Below are positions 10,401 to 20,254 of a stretch of DNA of 64,000 bases, piece by piece. Each line of letters begins with the position of its first letter. Within the stretch, counting starts at the first letter, position 1. The stretch is from Candidatus Poribacteria bacterium. Lineage in GTDB: Bacteria > Poribacteria > WGA-4E > WGA-3G. The DNA lies in contig VXMD01000008.1 of assembly GCA_009841255.1 (NCBI GenBank), forward strand, positions 125,445 to 189,444, written 5' to 3'. Below the pieces are notes generated by a model, which saw only the letters and a program-made list of their open reading frames with translations, was not told where the DNA came from and ran no database searches. The translations under genes and the position numbers were made by a program.

Positions 10401-10609
10401 CGCTCCTGCATCTCTTGCGCGGCTTTGTTCGTAAAGGTGATTGCAAGGATGTTTTCCGCCTTGATGCCGTGTTCGCGAATCAGATAAGCGATGCGATGTG
10501 TAATGATTCGTGTTTTCCCAGTACCGGGACCAGCGATAACGAGGAGTGGACCATCTTTGTGTGTGACGGCTTCTGTCTGTTTTTCATTGAGTTCATGAAG
10601 AATGTTCAT
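7490..10609 (-). CDS. UvrD/PcrA-like superfamily 1 helicase with inserted DnaQ-type 3'-5' exonuclease
   Basis: The 1039-residue protein starts as a UvrD-type DNA helicase: Q motif near residue 9, Walker A GPGTGKT at 27-33, motif Ia TFTNKAAQEM, a motif II of the form LVDEFHDVNSVQ and motif III ADEDQAIYSWRG. At about 640-820 a DEDDh exonuclease is inserted. It shows VVYDLETTGLNP (ExoI), IGHNVAEYDNPIL (ExoII) and LHSALEDVRVN (ExoIII). Helicase motifs V and VI follow near 948 (MTLHAAKGTEFPVV) and 990 (ERRLFYVGMTRAQEQL). Residues 520-630 look like an extra domain I do not recognise. Coupling unwinding to 3'-5' degradation in one chain suggests a repair or end-processing role. Motif II has FH where UvrD usually has YQ. 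Confidence 0.88.
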   Translation of the reverse strand: MNILHELNEKQTEAVTHKDGPLLVIAGPGTGKTRIITHRIAYLIREHGIKAENILAITFTNKAAQEMQERVNTEIGEPHSSNIKVSTFHAFCVKVLRKHALRIGLSENFTIFDQELQDEILTESVRALNLNTDEYPPWLLRNIISDTKCKSQNPVDAVEASDIHDPETVENLRSVLRSYQDKLTEYDALDFDDLLVKTVELLEQVPDVQQDYHNTIAHILVDEFHDVNSVQYRLLQLLCAPPEHNLMVVADEDQAIYSWRGSDPAYIDDFRTDYHPRELALDDHYRCSEKILRAAEEVISRNTERQKQHTLRTHKDAGRDIFHYTFDTPVSEAHSIISVIQNLVTKRNHSYRDIAVFYRTHRLADVLEEQLLREHIPFQRIQPIHSFAEANSKGILAYLRFIQWQLPQDLESAINFPETCIDDLTWVRLKWLAQREDIAFVELLKNIEAYPQDVGPLTRRNVRQFWTQLERLSIDIEGDRVDKIISKLFDTLERFRSPYRAEELEVIEKQPELPNLVTAQDVLYSALTLGEPVQITASHGIDAYCAAHIIYQTLETYLNHTPQLQLLPPEGNRPKSNENGVHLLIGDFEEIGESARDARTLLIGTADVAHTDVLRLEAEGVHSITALKLCQRLVNRFETPNMADMVVYDLETTGLNPKTAEIVEIAAHRLSPIGDEVDRYYRLVRPPGGHIPQSATRVHGVDTETVKTSPGIEMVLPEFLGFIQNRILIGHNVAEYDNPILARDLRRYLKMGLSAPHYDTLATARRLFPRQRCSMSALAEKFEIEHGRLHSALEDVRVNREIFKELIRIDAHRREAKSLTELLPFVGLGILAKTEDVAHSEETLTETDTFLNVAKRFVQTHNIVSLENLPLDPTEAAQAREHIEALQHATVREFPEDADWRQRRIQFMNAVLHFELISDAHRLIDFLDYQKLLTNIDELDDKTEQLTLMTLHAAKGTEFPVVIIIGMEEGSFPMWRQNITEEELEEERRLFYVGMTRAQEQLYLSSAVYRFGDRDRASSMFVREIPSNYVVKWSPRDRM

Positions 10610-10841
10610 CGGGTTTCCCTCCGTCCATTCTGTCCGAAATTTGTGTGTTTTTTAGCGTCGGTGTGATATAATATTTATGTCGAAATACAAGGCTCCCACT
10701 GCGAATAACCTATGATTATTATACCTGATTCAACGCGAAAAAGCAAGGCATTTTGAGCAAAGATAGGGCTATTTTAGGTGTCACAAAACAGGTGTAACGG
10801 CACACAAGGTCTGCCGTTAATATTCTACATATAGCGATATA

Positions 10842-10887
10842 AGGCGTGTGGTTAGTGCTTTACAGGACTTACACATTAACCACGCCT
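10842..10887. repeat. Inverted repeat in the helicase/BMP intergenic region
   Basis: AGGCGTGTGGTTA (10842-10854) pairs with TAACCACGCCT (10877-10887), leaving a two-base bulge and a 22-base loop. A smaller hairpin, ACGGCA/TGCCGT, lies at 10798-10817. These are the only structures I see in the roughly 365 bases between the divergent helicase and BMP genes; it could be an operator or an upstream terminator. A TATAAT-like box lies at 10668-10673 but no matching -35 is clear. Confidence 0.4.
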
Positions 10888-10975
10888 ATCAGAAAAGATT
10901 TCCTGACGAATTGTGTGGGTCCTAACTTTAAAATATGATGACACATGGTGTGTCTGCTGCTTTGAAAGGAATGGA

Positions 10976-12010
10976 ATGAAATATTTGAACGTGTTGAAAA
11001 ACGTAACCTTTTTAGGGATCGCAATTCTTTTAATTTCTACCTGTGGCTGTGAGAAAGCTCAGGATATAATTCCTCCCGATCAACCAGGGGCGATGGATTC
11101 TGCATCGATGCAGGTGAGCGTCGTGTATCCGGGTGAGTGTCTTGGAGATTCTTCCTATTGTGATGTGCTGTATAACGGTGCCCAGAAAGCAAAAACCGAA
11201 CTCGGGGTTGCTATAACTGAAATGGAGAGCAACGCCGAGACGTGGGACATGCGTTTACAGGAAGCCGCTCAGACCTCGGGCTTGGTTATCACTTCAGGGT
11301 ACCAGATGGCGGATCCCGTCTCACGCGTCGCACCGGAGTTCCCAGACGTTACATTTGTTATTTTTGATGCCGCAGTGGATCTTCCGAATGTAGCCTCTTT
11401 CACGCACAGAGTGAACGAAGGCACGTTTCTGCTCGGAGCGATCGCTGGGCTAAAAACCGAGACTGGGAAGGTTGGCTACCTCGGTGGGGCGGATGTCCCG
11501 CTGATACACGAATTTGAAGCCGGCTACGTCGCTGGGGTCAAAGCCGTGAATCCAGACGCAGAGATTATTAGGGGTTATGTCGCTGATAACGAGCAAGGGT
11601 TCTACCAACCCGCGGTCGGCGAAACAATCGCCTTAACCCAATACGGTCTCGGTGTTGATGTAATTTACACGATGGCCGACCAGTCGGGGTTCGGCGCGAT
11701 TGAAGCCGCCAAACTCGCAGAAGGCAGATATGTGATATGGAACTACATTGATATTACGGATGTCGCACCGGGTGTCGTGCTAACAGGACTGCGCGTCGGC
11801 ATCGACGACTCTGTCTATAACGTTATCCAAGCCTTCGTCGCTGGCGACTTAATGACGGGCGTTCGCTCGCTCGGTCTCGCTGAGGACAAGGTCGGTTATA
11901 TGCCTGGTGAAGGCAACAGCGATCTGCTTTCTGAAGAACTTCTTGACAAGGTCGAAGCACTGAAAGCAAGCGTCATTGCTGGTGAAATTACTGTGCCGGT
12001 GGTGCCGTAA
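10976..12010 (+). CDS. BMP-family substrate-binding lipoprotein
   Basis: From the ATG at 10976, which has AAAGGA just upstream, the protein has 344 residues. The longer frame from 10913 would place 21 polar, Cys-rich residues before the signal sequence. A hydrophobic signal ends in LLISTCGC, an imperfect lipobox. The rest is a periplasmic-binding fold of the Bmp/PnrA family: VSVVYPGECLGD, then NGAQKAKTELG, a SGYQMADPV turn, PDVTFVIFDA and FLLGAIAGLKTETGKVGYLGG. Family members bind purine nucleosides or related ligands for ABC import. No permease or ATPase is adjacent, so it is an orphan binding protein here. A strong terminator follows. Confidence 0.87.
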   Translation: MKYLNVLKNVTFLGIAILLISTCGCEKAQDIIPPDQPGAMDSASMQVSVVYPGECLGDSSYCDVLYNGAQKAKTELGVAITEMESNAETWDMRLQEAAQTSGLVITSGYQMADPVSRVAPEFPDVTFVIFDAAVDLPNVASFTHRVNEGTFLLGAIAGLKTETGKVGYLGGADVPLIHEFEAGYVAGVKAVNPDAEIIRGYVADNEQGFYQPAVGETIALTQYGLGVDVIYTMADQSGFGAIEAAKLAEGRYVIWNYIDITDVAPGVVLTGLRVGIDDSVYNVIQAFVAGDLMTGVRSLGLAEDKVGYMPGEGNSDLLSEELLDKVEALKASVIAGEITVPVVP

Positions 12011-12084
12011 CGCCGGATTACGTTTTATTCTCGATTCTAAAAATATCGGCAACAAGGGGATTGAACACTGCCCCAACAAGGTAA

Positions 12085-12124
12085 CTATAAAAGGACGAGG
12101 TTTCCGAACCTCGTCCTTTTATAG
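12085..12124. terminator. Bidirectional intrinsic terminator (perfect 18-bp stem)
   Basis: CTATAAAAGGACGAGGTT, a TCCG loop and its exact reverse complement form a 40-base hairpin with A and T runs at both bases. It sits between the convergent BMP lipoprotein and PhyH genes, so it can end both transcripts. Its core, CGAGGTT-TCCG-AACCTCG, resembles hairpins at 20498 and 24641. Confidence 0.92.
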
Positions 12125-12158
12125 TTAAGCCCGAAATCGCTGGCGCGGTTCCCTAAAA

Positions 12159-12959
12159 TCACGGCTTGGTGTCCGTATTGACGGGCGGTTCCTCGTTGTT
12201 AATAAACCGTTCAATCGTGTTAATTGTTGCTGGACTCGTACGGAAATCAGCAACCCACGGTTCACGGAAATATGCCTGCTTTTCACGCGGTAAGGCGGAA
12301 AGTACTTCGGGCGGAGTCTTCAACCGATGCCAATGCGTTGCGAGATGCGCGTAAGCACTGAGAATTGCCACACGCGGTGCTTCCCGTTGCCAAACAGGAC
12401 CCGCATGACATAGATTTTCTGTAAAGAAGATGGCACTGCCTGCCGGGCATTCATACGACATCAGGAACGGACTCCGTTTTCCCTCCTCTAACGACATGTG
12501 ATCCGCATGCATCGGGAAGTTGGACTTATGACTCCCCGCGATGAAATGCGTTGCCCCGTCCTTTTTGGTGACATCCGTGAGTTCAAAGACGACGCGCACC
12601 ATTCCGGCGTGAATCCGTCCGTTATTGAAACGATACCCGAAGATCGGATCTCCCTGTTGCGGTCCACCCCCGTGGAGTCCACCGTGTTCCTGCCCCTTTT
12701 CACGCCAGACGGACGAACAGTTCTCTAACCGAACGTCGGGTCCAATGATTTCGTGCAAGACATCCAGTACCTTCGGGTGATCAATGAGGACACTTGATGG
12801 ACCGCCCGGCACGGCGCGGTGTTCTGGTGGTAAAGACTCTGGATTGTGATGGATCCGTTCGATTTGTTCAACGATTGCGTCTACTTCGTCGCGTTCAAGG
12901 ATTGCAGGACGAACAAGAAATCCACTCAAATCGAATCGAAATTTTTCTTCATCAGTCAT
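12159..12959 (-). CDS. PhyH-family protein with HxG in place of HxD (halogenase-like metal site)
   Basis: This 266-residue protein aligns over its whole length with PhyH oxygenases: FDLSGFLVRP at the N-terminus, ATHFIAGSHKS after the metal strand, ENLCHAGPVW with the distal His185, and Arg196. The proximal motif reads GGLHGGG (His96-Gly97-Gly98), so the usual Asp two residues after the His is Gly. An HxG pair of this kind leaves an open site where non-haem iron halogenases such as WelO5 bind chloride. The loss may instead mean another chemistry or loss of activity. The substrate is unknown. It lies head to tail with the DUF1611 gene, 45 bases downstream of it. Confidence 0.85.
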   Translation of the reverse strand: MTDEEKFRFDLSGFLVRPAILERDEVDAIVEQIERIHHNPESLPPEHRAVPGGPSSVLIDHPKVLDVLHEIIGPDVRLENCSSVWREKGQEHGGLHGGGPQQGDPIFGYRFNNGRIHAGMVRVVFELTDVTKKDGATHFIAGSHKSNFPMHADHMSLEEGKRSPFLMSYECPAGSAIFFTENLCHAGPVWQREAPRVAILSAYAHLATHWHRLKTPPEVLSALPREKQAYFREPWVADFRTSPATINTIERFINNEEPPVNTDTKP

Positions 12960-13004
12960 AGATTTTGGATCTCCTTTGATTCTGTAGCTTTGGGATTTTT
13001 CTCT

Positions 13005-14078
13005 TCATTTTTGCTTATGAAATCTCTGAACAGCATCAACGAGTTTATCTGCACCGAACCGCACGACATCCGTTGCGGGTAACCCCGTCTCTGCTTCCGC
13101 TGCGATGACTGCCTCACGCGCCGCAGCCTCGGACAGATCAAAACAATTCAACGCCAATCCGATCACTTTGGCGGGCTTTATCGGTGCCGCCATTGCTTCG
13201 TATTGCGCTATCATTTCAGGGACAGATGGCAACGGCACTGTATATCGGGCAACCGTATCCCGCGAGGGTTGATGACAGAATATCATCGCATCGGGTAGAC
13301 TGCCGTGAAGCAAGCTTAACGTTACACCGGAATACCCCGGATGAACGAGCGACCCCTGTCCTTCAACGATAAGCAGCGAGTGATCTTTCGCACCTTCAAG
13401 CACGATCTGCTCCGCGGCACCGGCGGTGAAATCAGAGACAACGGCATCGATCGCAATGCCCCAACCCCAAACCATAATTCCGTTCTGTCCCGTTGGACAG
13501 AATTCGGCATCCAAACCGCGCTGGCGTGCCGTACGCGTGACCTCTATGCCGGATAGCATTTTGCCGACGCGACAATCTGAACCCACGGTTAAGATAACGG
13601 TGGCATCGACATCATCAGCTTTGCACGTCGCCACAGGTAGATTGTCAGGTGGTTTCCGGGCATCCCATAGCAGCACATCGTGTGCCGCGGCGAGTTCCGC
13701 GAGTTCTGCGTCCTCACTCAGGAATTGGTGCAAGCCGCTCATGACGTGTAAACGGTTGTGGATCGATTCGTGGAGGATTGCGCGCCAAGCCTGCGGTAAC
13801 TCGCCGCCGGGTGGTGCAATACCGATAGCGAGCAGTGTCGGCTCGAACTGCATCGCCTCGGCGAGATCCCGGACAACAGGAATACCTTCTCCAATCTCGA
13901 TGATCTCGCTGGTATCTCGTCCCGCGTTCTCACTGTCGATCACTGCAACGACGTTCTCAGGGAGATAGCGCACCAAGACCGTAGCGGTTTTCGATTCGAG
14001 AATCCCGAACGACCCCTCAGCAAGGATCGCGATTCTGTGTGATTTCGGTTGTAATTGCTTTACCATTTTTTTATCCAT
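13005..14078 (-). CDS. DUF1611 family protein (DgcN-like, P-loop type)
   Basis: The 357-residue form starts at ATG 14078; a TTG start at 14135 would add 19 residues with no recognisable signal. The sequence matches the DUF1611 family (PF07755). It has an N-terminal Rossmann-like half (HRIAILAEGSFG, VVAVIDSENAG), then TVGSDCRVGKMLSGIEV near residue 195, similar to a P-loop, and later LIVEGQGSLVHPGYSG. Characterised relatives (DgcN) act in D-amino-acid catabolism with the enolase-superfamily partner DgcA. I see no dgcA here, so the substrate is open. A PhyH gene follows on the same strand. Confidence 0.8.
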   Translation of the reverse strand: MDKKMVKQLQPKSHRIAILAEGSFGILESKTATVLVRYLPENVVAVIDSENAGRDTSEIIEIGEGIPVVRDLAEAMQFEPTLLAIGIAPPGGELPQAWRAILHESIHNRLHVMSGLHQFLSEDAELAELAAAHDVLLWDARKPPDNLPVATCKADDVDATVILTVGSDCRVGKMLSGIEVTRTARQRGLDAEFCPTGQNGIMVWGWGIAIDAVVSDFTAGAAEQIVLEGAKDHSLLIVEGQGSLVHPGYSGVTLSLLHGSLPDAMIFCHQPSRDTVARYTVPLPSVPEMIAQYEAMAAPIKPAKVIGLALNCFDLSEAAAREAVIAAEAETGLPATDVVRFGADKLVDAVQRFHKQK

Positions 14079-14204
14079 CGTTTCGGGCAGGATAGGATGC
14101 ACTTGTAGATTAGCACAAATCGAAATCAATTTCAAGGGATGGCGGAATTGATTTTAGGATCGTTTAGTTTTAAGAAATTATTGGATTTTCTGCCTTTTTT
14201 TCTC

Positions 14205-14347
14205 GATCCGGAGCGGTTACAAACCGCTCCTACCGGATCCGATTCCCCGAAAACGTCCTAAAAAATGGGGAACTGAATAGCCCTCCAATTGATACCAGAA
14301 CCATTCAGTCTTTTAACTGACAACTGGGAACTGATGACTGACAACTC
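14205..14347. repeat. Hairpin repeat and degenerate heptamer repeats
   Basis: GATCCGG-AGCGGTT-ACA-AACCGCT-CCTA-CCGGATC (14205-14239) is a nested hairpin of the dispersed GTAGGAG family read on the minus strand. At about 14303-14346 there are degenerate tandem units of about 7 bases (ACTGACA, ACTGGGA, ACTGATG, ACTGACA), the same family found at 22488, 26640, 36371 and elsewhere. Confidence 0.65.
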
Positions 14348-15226
14348 CTAAAGAAATTGCCGGAGATATCTGCCACCGAGCGCAAAACCATCTAATCCAG
14401 GGGCACCGCGATCCTCATTCTCGACACAGAGCACATAGTCATAGCCAGATTCTTGTAAGGCTCCAGTAATCGTCCCCCAATTCAATTGTCCGCGCCCGGG
14501 CACACGATACTGCCACCACCAGTTCCCGATGATACCCTGCCGGAACTTCATCTGCGGACTGATTTCACAATCCTTCACATCGGCGTAATACCACTTACCG
14601 TTGAACATACGGATGGCATCCTCAGCGGGTAGGATACCCATCCAGAGCCAGTGCGACGGGTCGCAGGAAAGTCCCAGCGAATCCGATGGGATCGCATCGA
14701 GAATCCGTTCCCACATTTCAGGATTACAGGCGATGTTGCCCATGCGGACGGCGCAATCAAGCGCAAGCTGCACGCCTTTCTCTTCGGCGAAGCGGACAAC
14801 AGGGGTCCACATCTCTTTAAATCGTCCAACGAGTTCAACCGACCTATCTCCGGGATTGCCCGGTTCTGACGAAAACTGCCCATAGAAATGCCAACTCACG
14901 GGACTACCAGCGTAGGTTACCACCACGGGAGCACCGAGGATGTGTGTCGCTTCGATGGCTTCCATCAGTGCGTCGCGCGCCTTCTCCCGTGTTTCTCGAT
15001 CATCGTCAAGCAGGTTACAATGCGCCGTTAAGGCGGCGAGATAGATGCCGTGCGCATCCAGAATTTCCTTGACCGCTTCGCCGCCGGATTGTATAATGGC
15101 ACTCGGTTCGACAACGCCGGTGGCGTTCGGACGGATCGCGTCAAACCTGTTGGCTTTTGCCCACGCGGCGCATTCGGCAAGGCTCCATCCGCCGTTACCC
15201 GCACTTGTACTGAAACTTAAATCCAT
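14348..15226 (-). CDS. Sugar phosphate isomerase/epimerase (xylose isomerase-like TIM barrel)
   Basis: This 292-residue protein matches the AP_endonuc_2/xylose isomerase-like TIM-barrel family. Visible pieces include MDLSFSTSAGNGGWSL, YLAALTAHCNLLDDDRETRE, ALDCAVRMGNIACNPEMWE, LGLSCDPSHWLWMGI (metal-binding Asp and His), YYADVKDCEIS and YVLCVENEDRGAPG. Members isomerise or epimerise sugars and cyclitols, or cut abasic DNA; the context of oxidoreductases and isomerases in this genome favours sugar metabolism. The gene diverges from the endonuclease III-like gene with only 35 bases between starts, so their promoters must overlap. Confidence 0.85.
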   Translation of the reverse strand: MDLSFSTSAGNGGWSLAECAAWAKANRFDAIRPNATGVVEPSAIIQSGGEAVKEILDAHGIYLAALTAHCNLLDDDRETREKARDALMEAIEATHILGAPVVVTYAGSPVSWHFYGQFSSEPGNPGDRSVELVGRFKEMWTPVVRFAEEKGVQLALDCAVRMGNIACNPEMWERILDAIPSDSLGLSCDPSHWLWMGILPAEDAIRMFNGKWYYADVKDCEISPQMKFRQGIIGNWWWQYRVPGRGQLNWGTITGALQESGYDYVLCVENEDRGAPGLDGFALGGRYLRQFL

Positions 15227-15261
15227 AGTCTTTTCCTTTTTTGTTAGGGGACTTTCTGCGT

Positions 15262-15939
15262 ATGCAAATTCTATGTGAAGGCAATATTACCGAAAAACTG
15301 TTTACACTCTATAACCAACTGCTTGCACAACACGGAAACCGCAAGTGGTGGCCCGCGGACACACCTTTTGAAGTTGCACTCGGTGCTATTCTAACGCAAG
15401 CGACGTCGTGGCGCAACGTCGAAAAAGCGATGGACAATCTCAAAAACGCTGGTGCGTTTACAGCTGAGGAGATAGCGTCTATCAGTCAATCGGCGTTGGA
15501 ACGACTTATCCGGCCCTCACGCTATTTTCGGATGAAGGCGCAGAAGGTGCGGGCATTCGTCGAACATATCGCGGAACGTCCTATGCACGTGATGTTTACG
15601 CAGGAGGTCCCCGAATTGCGTGAAGAACTACTCTCCATCTACGGTGTCGGTCCTGAGACAGCGGATACGATTATCCTCTACGCCGCTGGTAAACCGAGTT
15701 TTGTGGTTGATTCCTATACCTATAGGCTCTTTTCGCGGTTGGGATGGGTTACAGGAAGATACGACTATGATAAACTCCGAGCACTGTTTATGGACAACCT
15801 TCCTCACGATGTCGATCTGTTCAATGAATACCATGCGCTGATTGTTGGGCACGGTGCGAGAGTCTGCCACAAAAAGACACCGAACTGCCAAGAGTGTCGC
15901 TTACAGACATCGTGTGCCTATTACCAGTCGTCTGAATAA
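15262..15939 (+). CDS. Endonuclease III-like DNA glycosylase (COG2231/MagIII-like) with Fe-S motif
   Basis: From ATG 15262 (GGGGA upstream) the protein has 225 residues. WWPADTPFEVALGAILTQATSWRNVEKA is the signature of the COG2231 branch of the HhH-GPD family, which includes the 3-methyladenine glycosylase MagIII. The helix-hairpin-helix reads IYGVGPETADTIILYAAG and the catalytic Asp is in FVVDSYTYRL. The residue that is the lyase Lys in endonuclease III is Glu here, so glycosylase without lyase activity is likely. The C-terminus has the four-Cys C-x6-C-x2-C-x5-C iron-sulfur loop, which MagIII itself lacks. It probably removes damaged bases. Confidence 0.87.
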   Translation: MQILCEGNITEKLFTLYNQLLAQHGNRKWWPADTPFEVALGAILTQATSWRNVEKAMDNLKNAGAFTAEEIASISQSALERLIRPSRYFRMKAQKVRAFVEHIAERPMHVMFTQEVPELREELLSIYGVGPETADTIILYAAGKPSFVVDSYTYRLFSRLGWVTGRYDYDKLRALFMDNLPHDVDLFNEYHALIVGHGARVCHKKTPNCQECRLQTSCAYYQSSE

Positions 15940-16008
15940 GAATATGTGGCGCGCACCGGCTGTGGTGAAACTTACAATTACGTTTACACCTACCCTTAGC
16001 GAGGAAGC

Positions 16009-16040
16009 ATTTGTAGTCGTGCAATTCATCGCACGTCTTA
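16009..16040. repeat. Copy of the GTAG-hairpin repeat
   Basis: TTTGTAGTCGTGCAATTCATCGCACG, with a short GTGC/GCAC hairpin around AATTCATC, lies between the convergent glycosylase and ligA genes. It matches copies near 35931, 49021 and 49144. Confidence 0.6.
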
Positions 16041-16133
16041 TGAAAAAGTGTCAGTTTAGGATTCCATAAAGTGGATTCACAGCGTTTGAAAGTGAAAATG
16101 TAGGTTGGGTTGAAACGCAGTTGAAACCCAACG

Positions 16134-18149
<2,016 letters not shown>

Positions 18150-18369
18150 TTATCCGATTTTAAAAGAGATTTTGAAAAATTTAGGACGGACCCACACAAA
18201 ACAGATATTGAAGGGTGAAAGGAAGAGGATGGAAGAATGGAAGGCAGGGTGTCCAATCTTCCGACCTTCCAACCAAGAATCTTCCACTTCCGCAAACAAA
18301 CGAAAGGATTTTGTGTAATCCTTACAGTTTTTAAACAACCTAGACCGGTCGCGAATACATCTATTTCTG

Positions 18370-19800
18370 TCACTGTGTATGTGCTGATAAATCGCTTGCG
18401 ATCGTTAAGCGTCTCTGGCGTGTGAAGGTGCGTGGACGCGTGAACCCTTCGCCTGTCGGTCCGGCGATGGTCATTGCGAGGTAGCCTTCGCCTTCTAATC
18501 CGCAGGAGGCATAAGAGGGAGCGTTAATAACTGTAACGCTGCAGTCTATTGCCTTTGTAAACTGTGTGATGCGTTTGGTGTTGTTCGTATGGAGCACGCC
18601 GGTGTGTCCACGTCCACCTTCGGCTCTGACCGCACCTGCCAACGCCTCGTCGAAATCGCGACACCGAACGACGGGCAGAATCGGCATTAGGTATTCGTTA
18701 AGGACGAACCCATGATCCGCTGGCACTTCAACAACAATCGCGACCGTCTCTGCAGGGGCTGCGATACCGGCGGCGTTTAAAATGGTCAGGGCGTCTTTAC
18801 CGATGTATTCCTTGTTGGATTCCTCTTTTTCCGTAACAACCGCTTCTAATGCCTGAAGTTGGCTCGCACCGAGGAGATGTCCGCCGTTCCGCGTTAACTC
18901 CCGAACCGTTTCATTCGCTACGGAATCAATAACGAAAAGTGCCTTTTCGCCGATACAGAGCAGATTGTTGTCGAAACTCGTGCCCGCAATGACATGTTTC
19001 GCTGCCTGTTGAATATCCGCTGTTTCGTCGATAATCGCAGGCGGATTGCCCGGTCCAGCGGCGATGGTCTTTTTACCGCTTGAGAGGGCAGTCCGGACGA
19101 CGGACGCACCCCCCGTCGCAACGAGCATCGCGATCTCAGGATGCTCCATGATCTCTTTCGCCGTTCGCAGACTGGCGTTCGCAACCGAAGTGAGCAGGTT
19201 GGCAGGACCTCCCGCCTTGACAATTGCCTCGTTGATAACGTGCATCGTTTCTTCGGTACAGTCGCGGGCATTTGGGTGCGGGCTGAACACAACGGAATTC
19301 CCTGCGGATAGCATGATAATCGCGTGGTTAATCACCGTTGAGGTCGGATTGGTGGTAGGGGTGATCGAATTAATAACGCCGAAAGGAACGTATTCGATGA
19401 GAAGCGTTCCCGCATCACCGGATACCGCCTCGGAGAGCAGATCTTCCACTCCCGGTGAGAGTGTTACGGCACCCTCATTTTTCATCACTTTATGCGCGGC
19501 GTTCCCCATATTTGTGTCTTGTACTGCCAAGTCTGCGAGACGTTTCGCGTTCGCGAGCGACACCGCTTTGATCGCTTCGATGATCTCGCGTCTTTTTGCA
19601 AACCCAAGTTTGATTAATGCCGCTTGTGCCGTTTTCGCGGCTGCGATAGCCTCTGCCACTGTCCCAAAGACGCCTGCCCGCGAGGAGGCACTCGTCCCCA
19701 CGGACGGAGCAGGCGGCGTCGCTGCTGGTCCGTCTTGTTGGAGTGTTCTTAAGACTTGGGAGACAATCTCTTCTATCTGTTTTTCGTCAATTTGTGCCAT
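18370..19800 (-). CDS. CoA-acylating aldehyde dehydrogenase, EutE/PduP type (microcompartment cargo)
   Basis: This 476-residue aldehyde dehydrogenase is of the EutE/PduP class, which converts acetaldehyde or propionaldehyde plus CoA to the acyl-CoA. The catalytic Cys282 lies in NNLLCIGEK, and the Rossmann part has VPFGVINSITPTTNPT and TGGASVVRTALSSGKK. The first 20 residues (DEKQIEEIVSQVLRTL) form an amphipathic helix followed by an Ala/Pro linker, the classic encapsulation peptide that targets the enzyme into bacterial microcompartments. The shell gene at 19955 lies just upstream on the same strand, 154 bases away, so the two form a small microcompartment locus. Confidence 0.95.
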   Translation of the reverse strand: MAQIDEKQIEEIVSQVLRTLQQDGPAATPPAPSVGTSASSRAGVFGTVAEAIAAAKTAQAALIKLGFAKRREIIEAIKAVSLANAKRLADLAVQDTNMGNAAHKVMKNEGAVTLSPGVEDLLSEAVSGDAGTLLIEYVPFGVINSITPTTNPTSTVINHAIIMLSAGNSVVFSPHPNARDCTEETMHVINEAIVKAGGPANLLTSVANASLRTAKEIMEHPEIAMLVATGGASVVRTALSSGKKTIAAGPGNPPAIIDETADIQQAAKHVIAGTSFDNNLLCIGEKALFVIDSVANETVRELTRNGGHLLGASQLQALEAVVTEKEESNKEYIGKDALTILNAAGIAAPAETVAIVVEVPADHGFVLNEYLMPILPVVRCRDFDEALAGAVRAEGGRGHTGVLHTNNTKRITQFTKAIDCSVTVINAPSYASCGLEGEGYLAMTIAGPTGEGFTRPRTFTRQRRLTIASDLSAHTQ

Positions 19801-19954
19801 TCAGCTCTCCAATACCTCGTCACGCAGGGCGCGCTACGAGAACGCATACTGAACCACGAATAGGTATAGATCCCGTGGCAGTGCAACGTGTTCTCTGCTA
19901 AAACAGTGTAGGGCAGAGGTCCGAAAGCCGTCCCGAACCCTACAAAGTCTCCGA

Positions 19955-20254
19955 TTATTTACTTTTACTCTCCGCTGCAGGTTTCCCACCGAGAATCGTT
20001 TCCACTTCTGAGTGTGGGCGAGGGATGACGTGTACTGACACTAATTCGCCGACCGCTTTCGCCGCTTCTGCACCGGCGTCTGTCGCCGCTTGCACCGCAC
20101 CAACGTCTCCGCGAACCAAAACAGTGACGAAACCGCCACCTACTTGTTCTTTTCCGATCAATTTAACGTTCGCGGCTTTCACCATGGTGTCGGCAGCTTC
20201 GATTGCACCAACGAGTCCGCGGGTTTCAACCATTCCTAATGCTTCATTGCTCAT
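19955..20254 (-). CDS. Bacterial microcompartment shell protein (BMC-H, EutM/PduA-like)
   Basis: This 99-residue single-BMC-domain protein forms hexameric shell tiles. It has [24 protein letters not shown] at the start, [21 protein letters not shown] in the middle and SVHVIPRPH near the end, all typical of BMC-H. The pore-loop and edge-Lys features are as in PduA and EutM, though I cannot read pore specificity. It precedes the aldehyde dehydrogenase gene with its encapsulation helix. No vertex (BMV) or trimer (BMC-T) gene and no signature enzyme is in the window, so the rest of the compartment must be encoded elsewhere. Confidence 0.96.
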   Translation of the reverse strand: MSNEALGMVETRGLVGAIEAADTMVKAANVKLIGKEQVGGGFVTVLVRGDVGAVQAATDAGAEAAKAVGELVSVHVIPRPHSEVETILGGKPAAESKSK

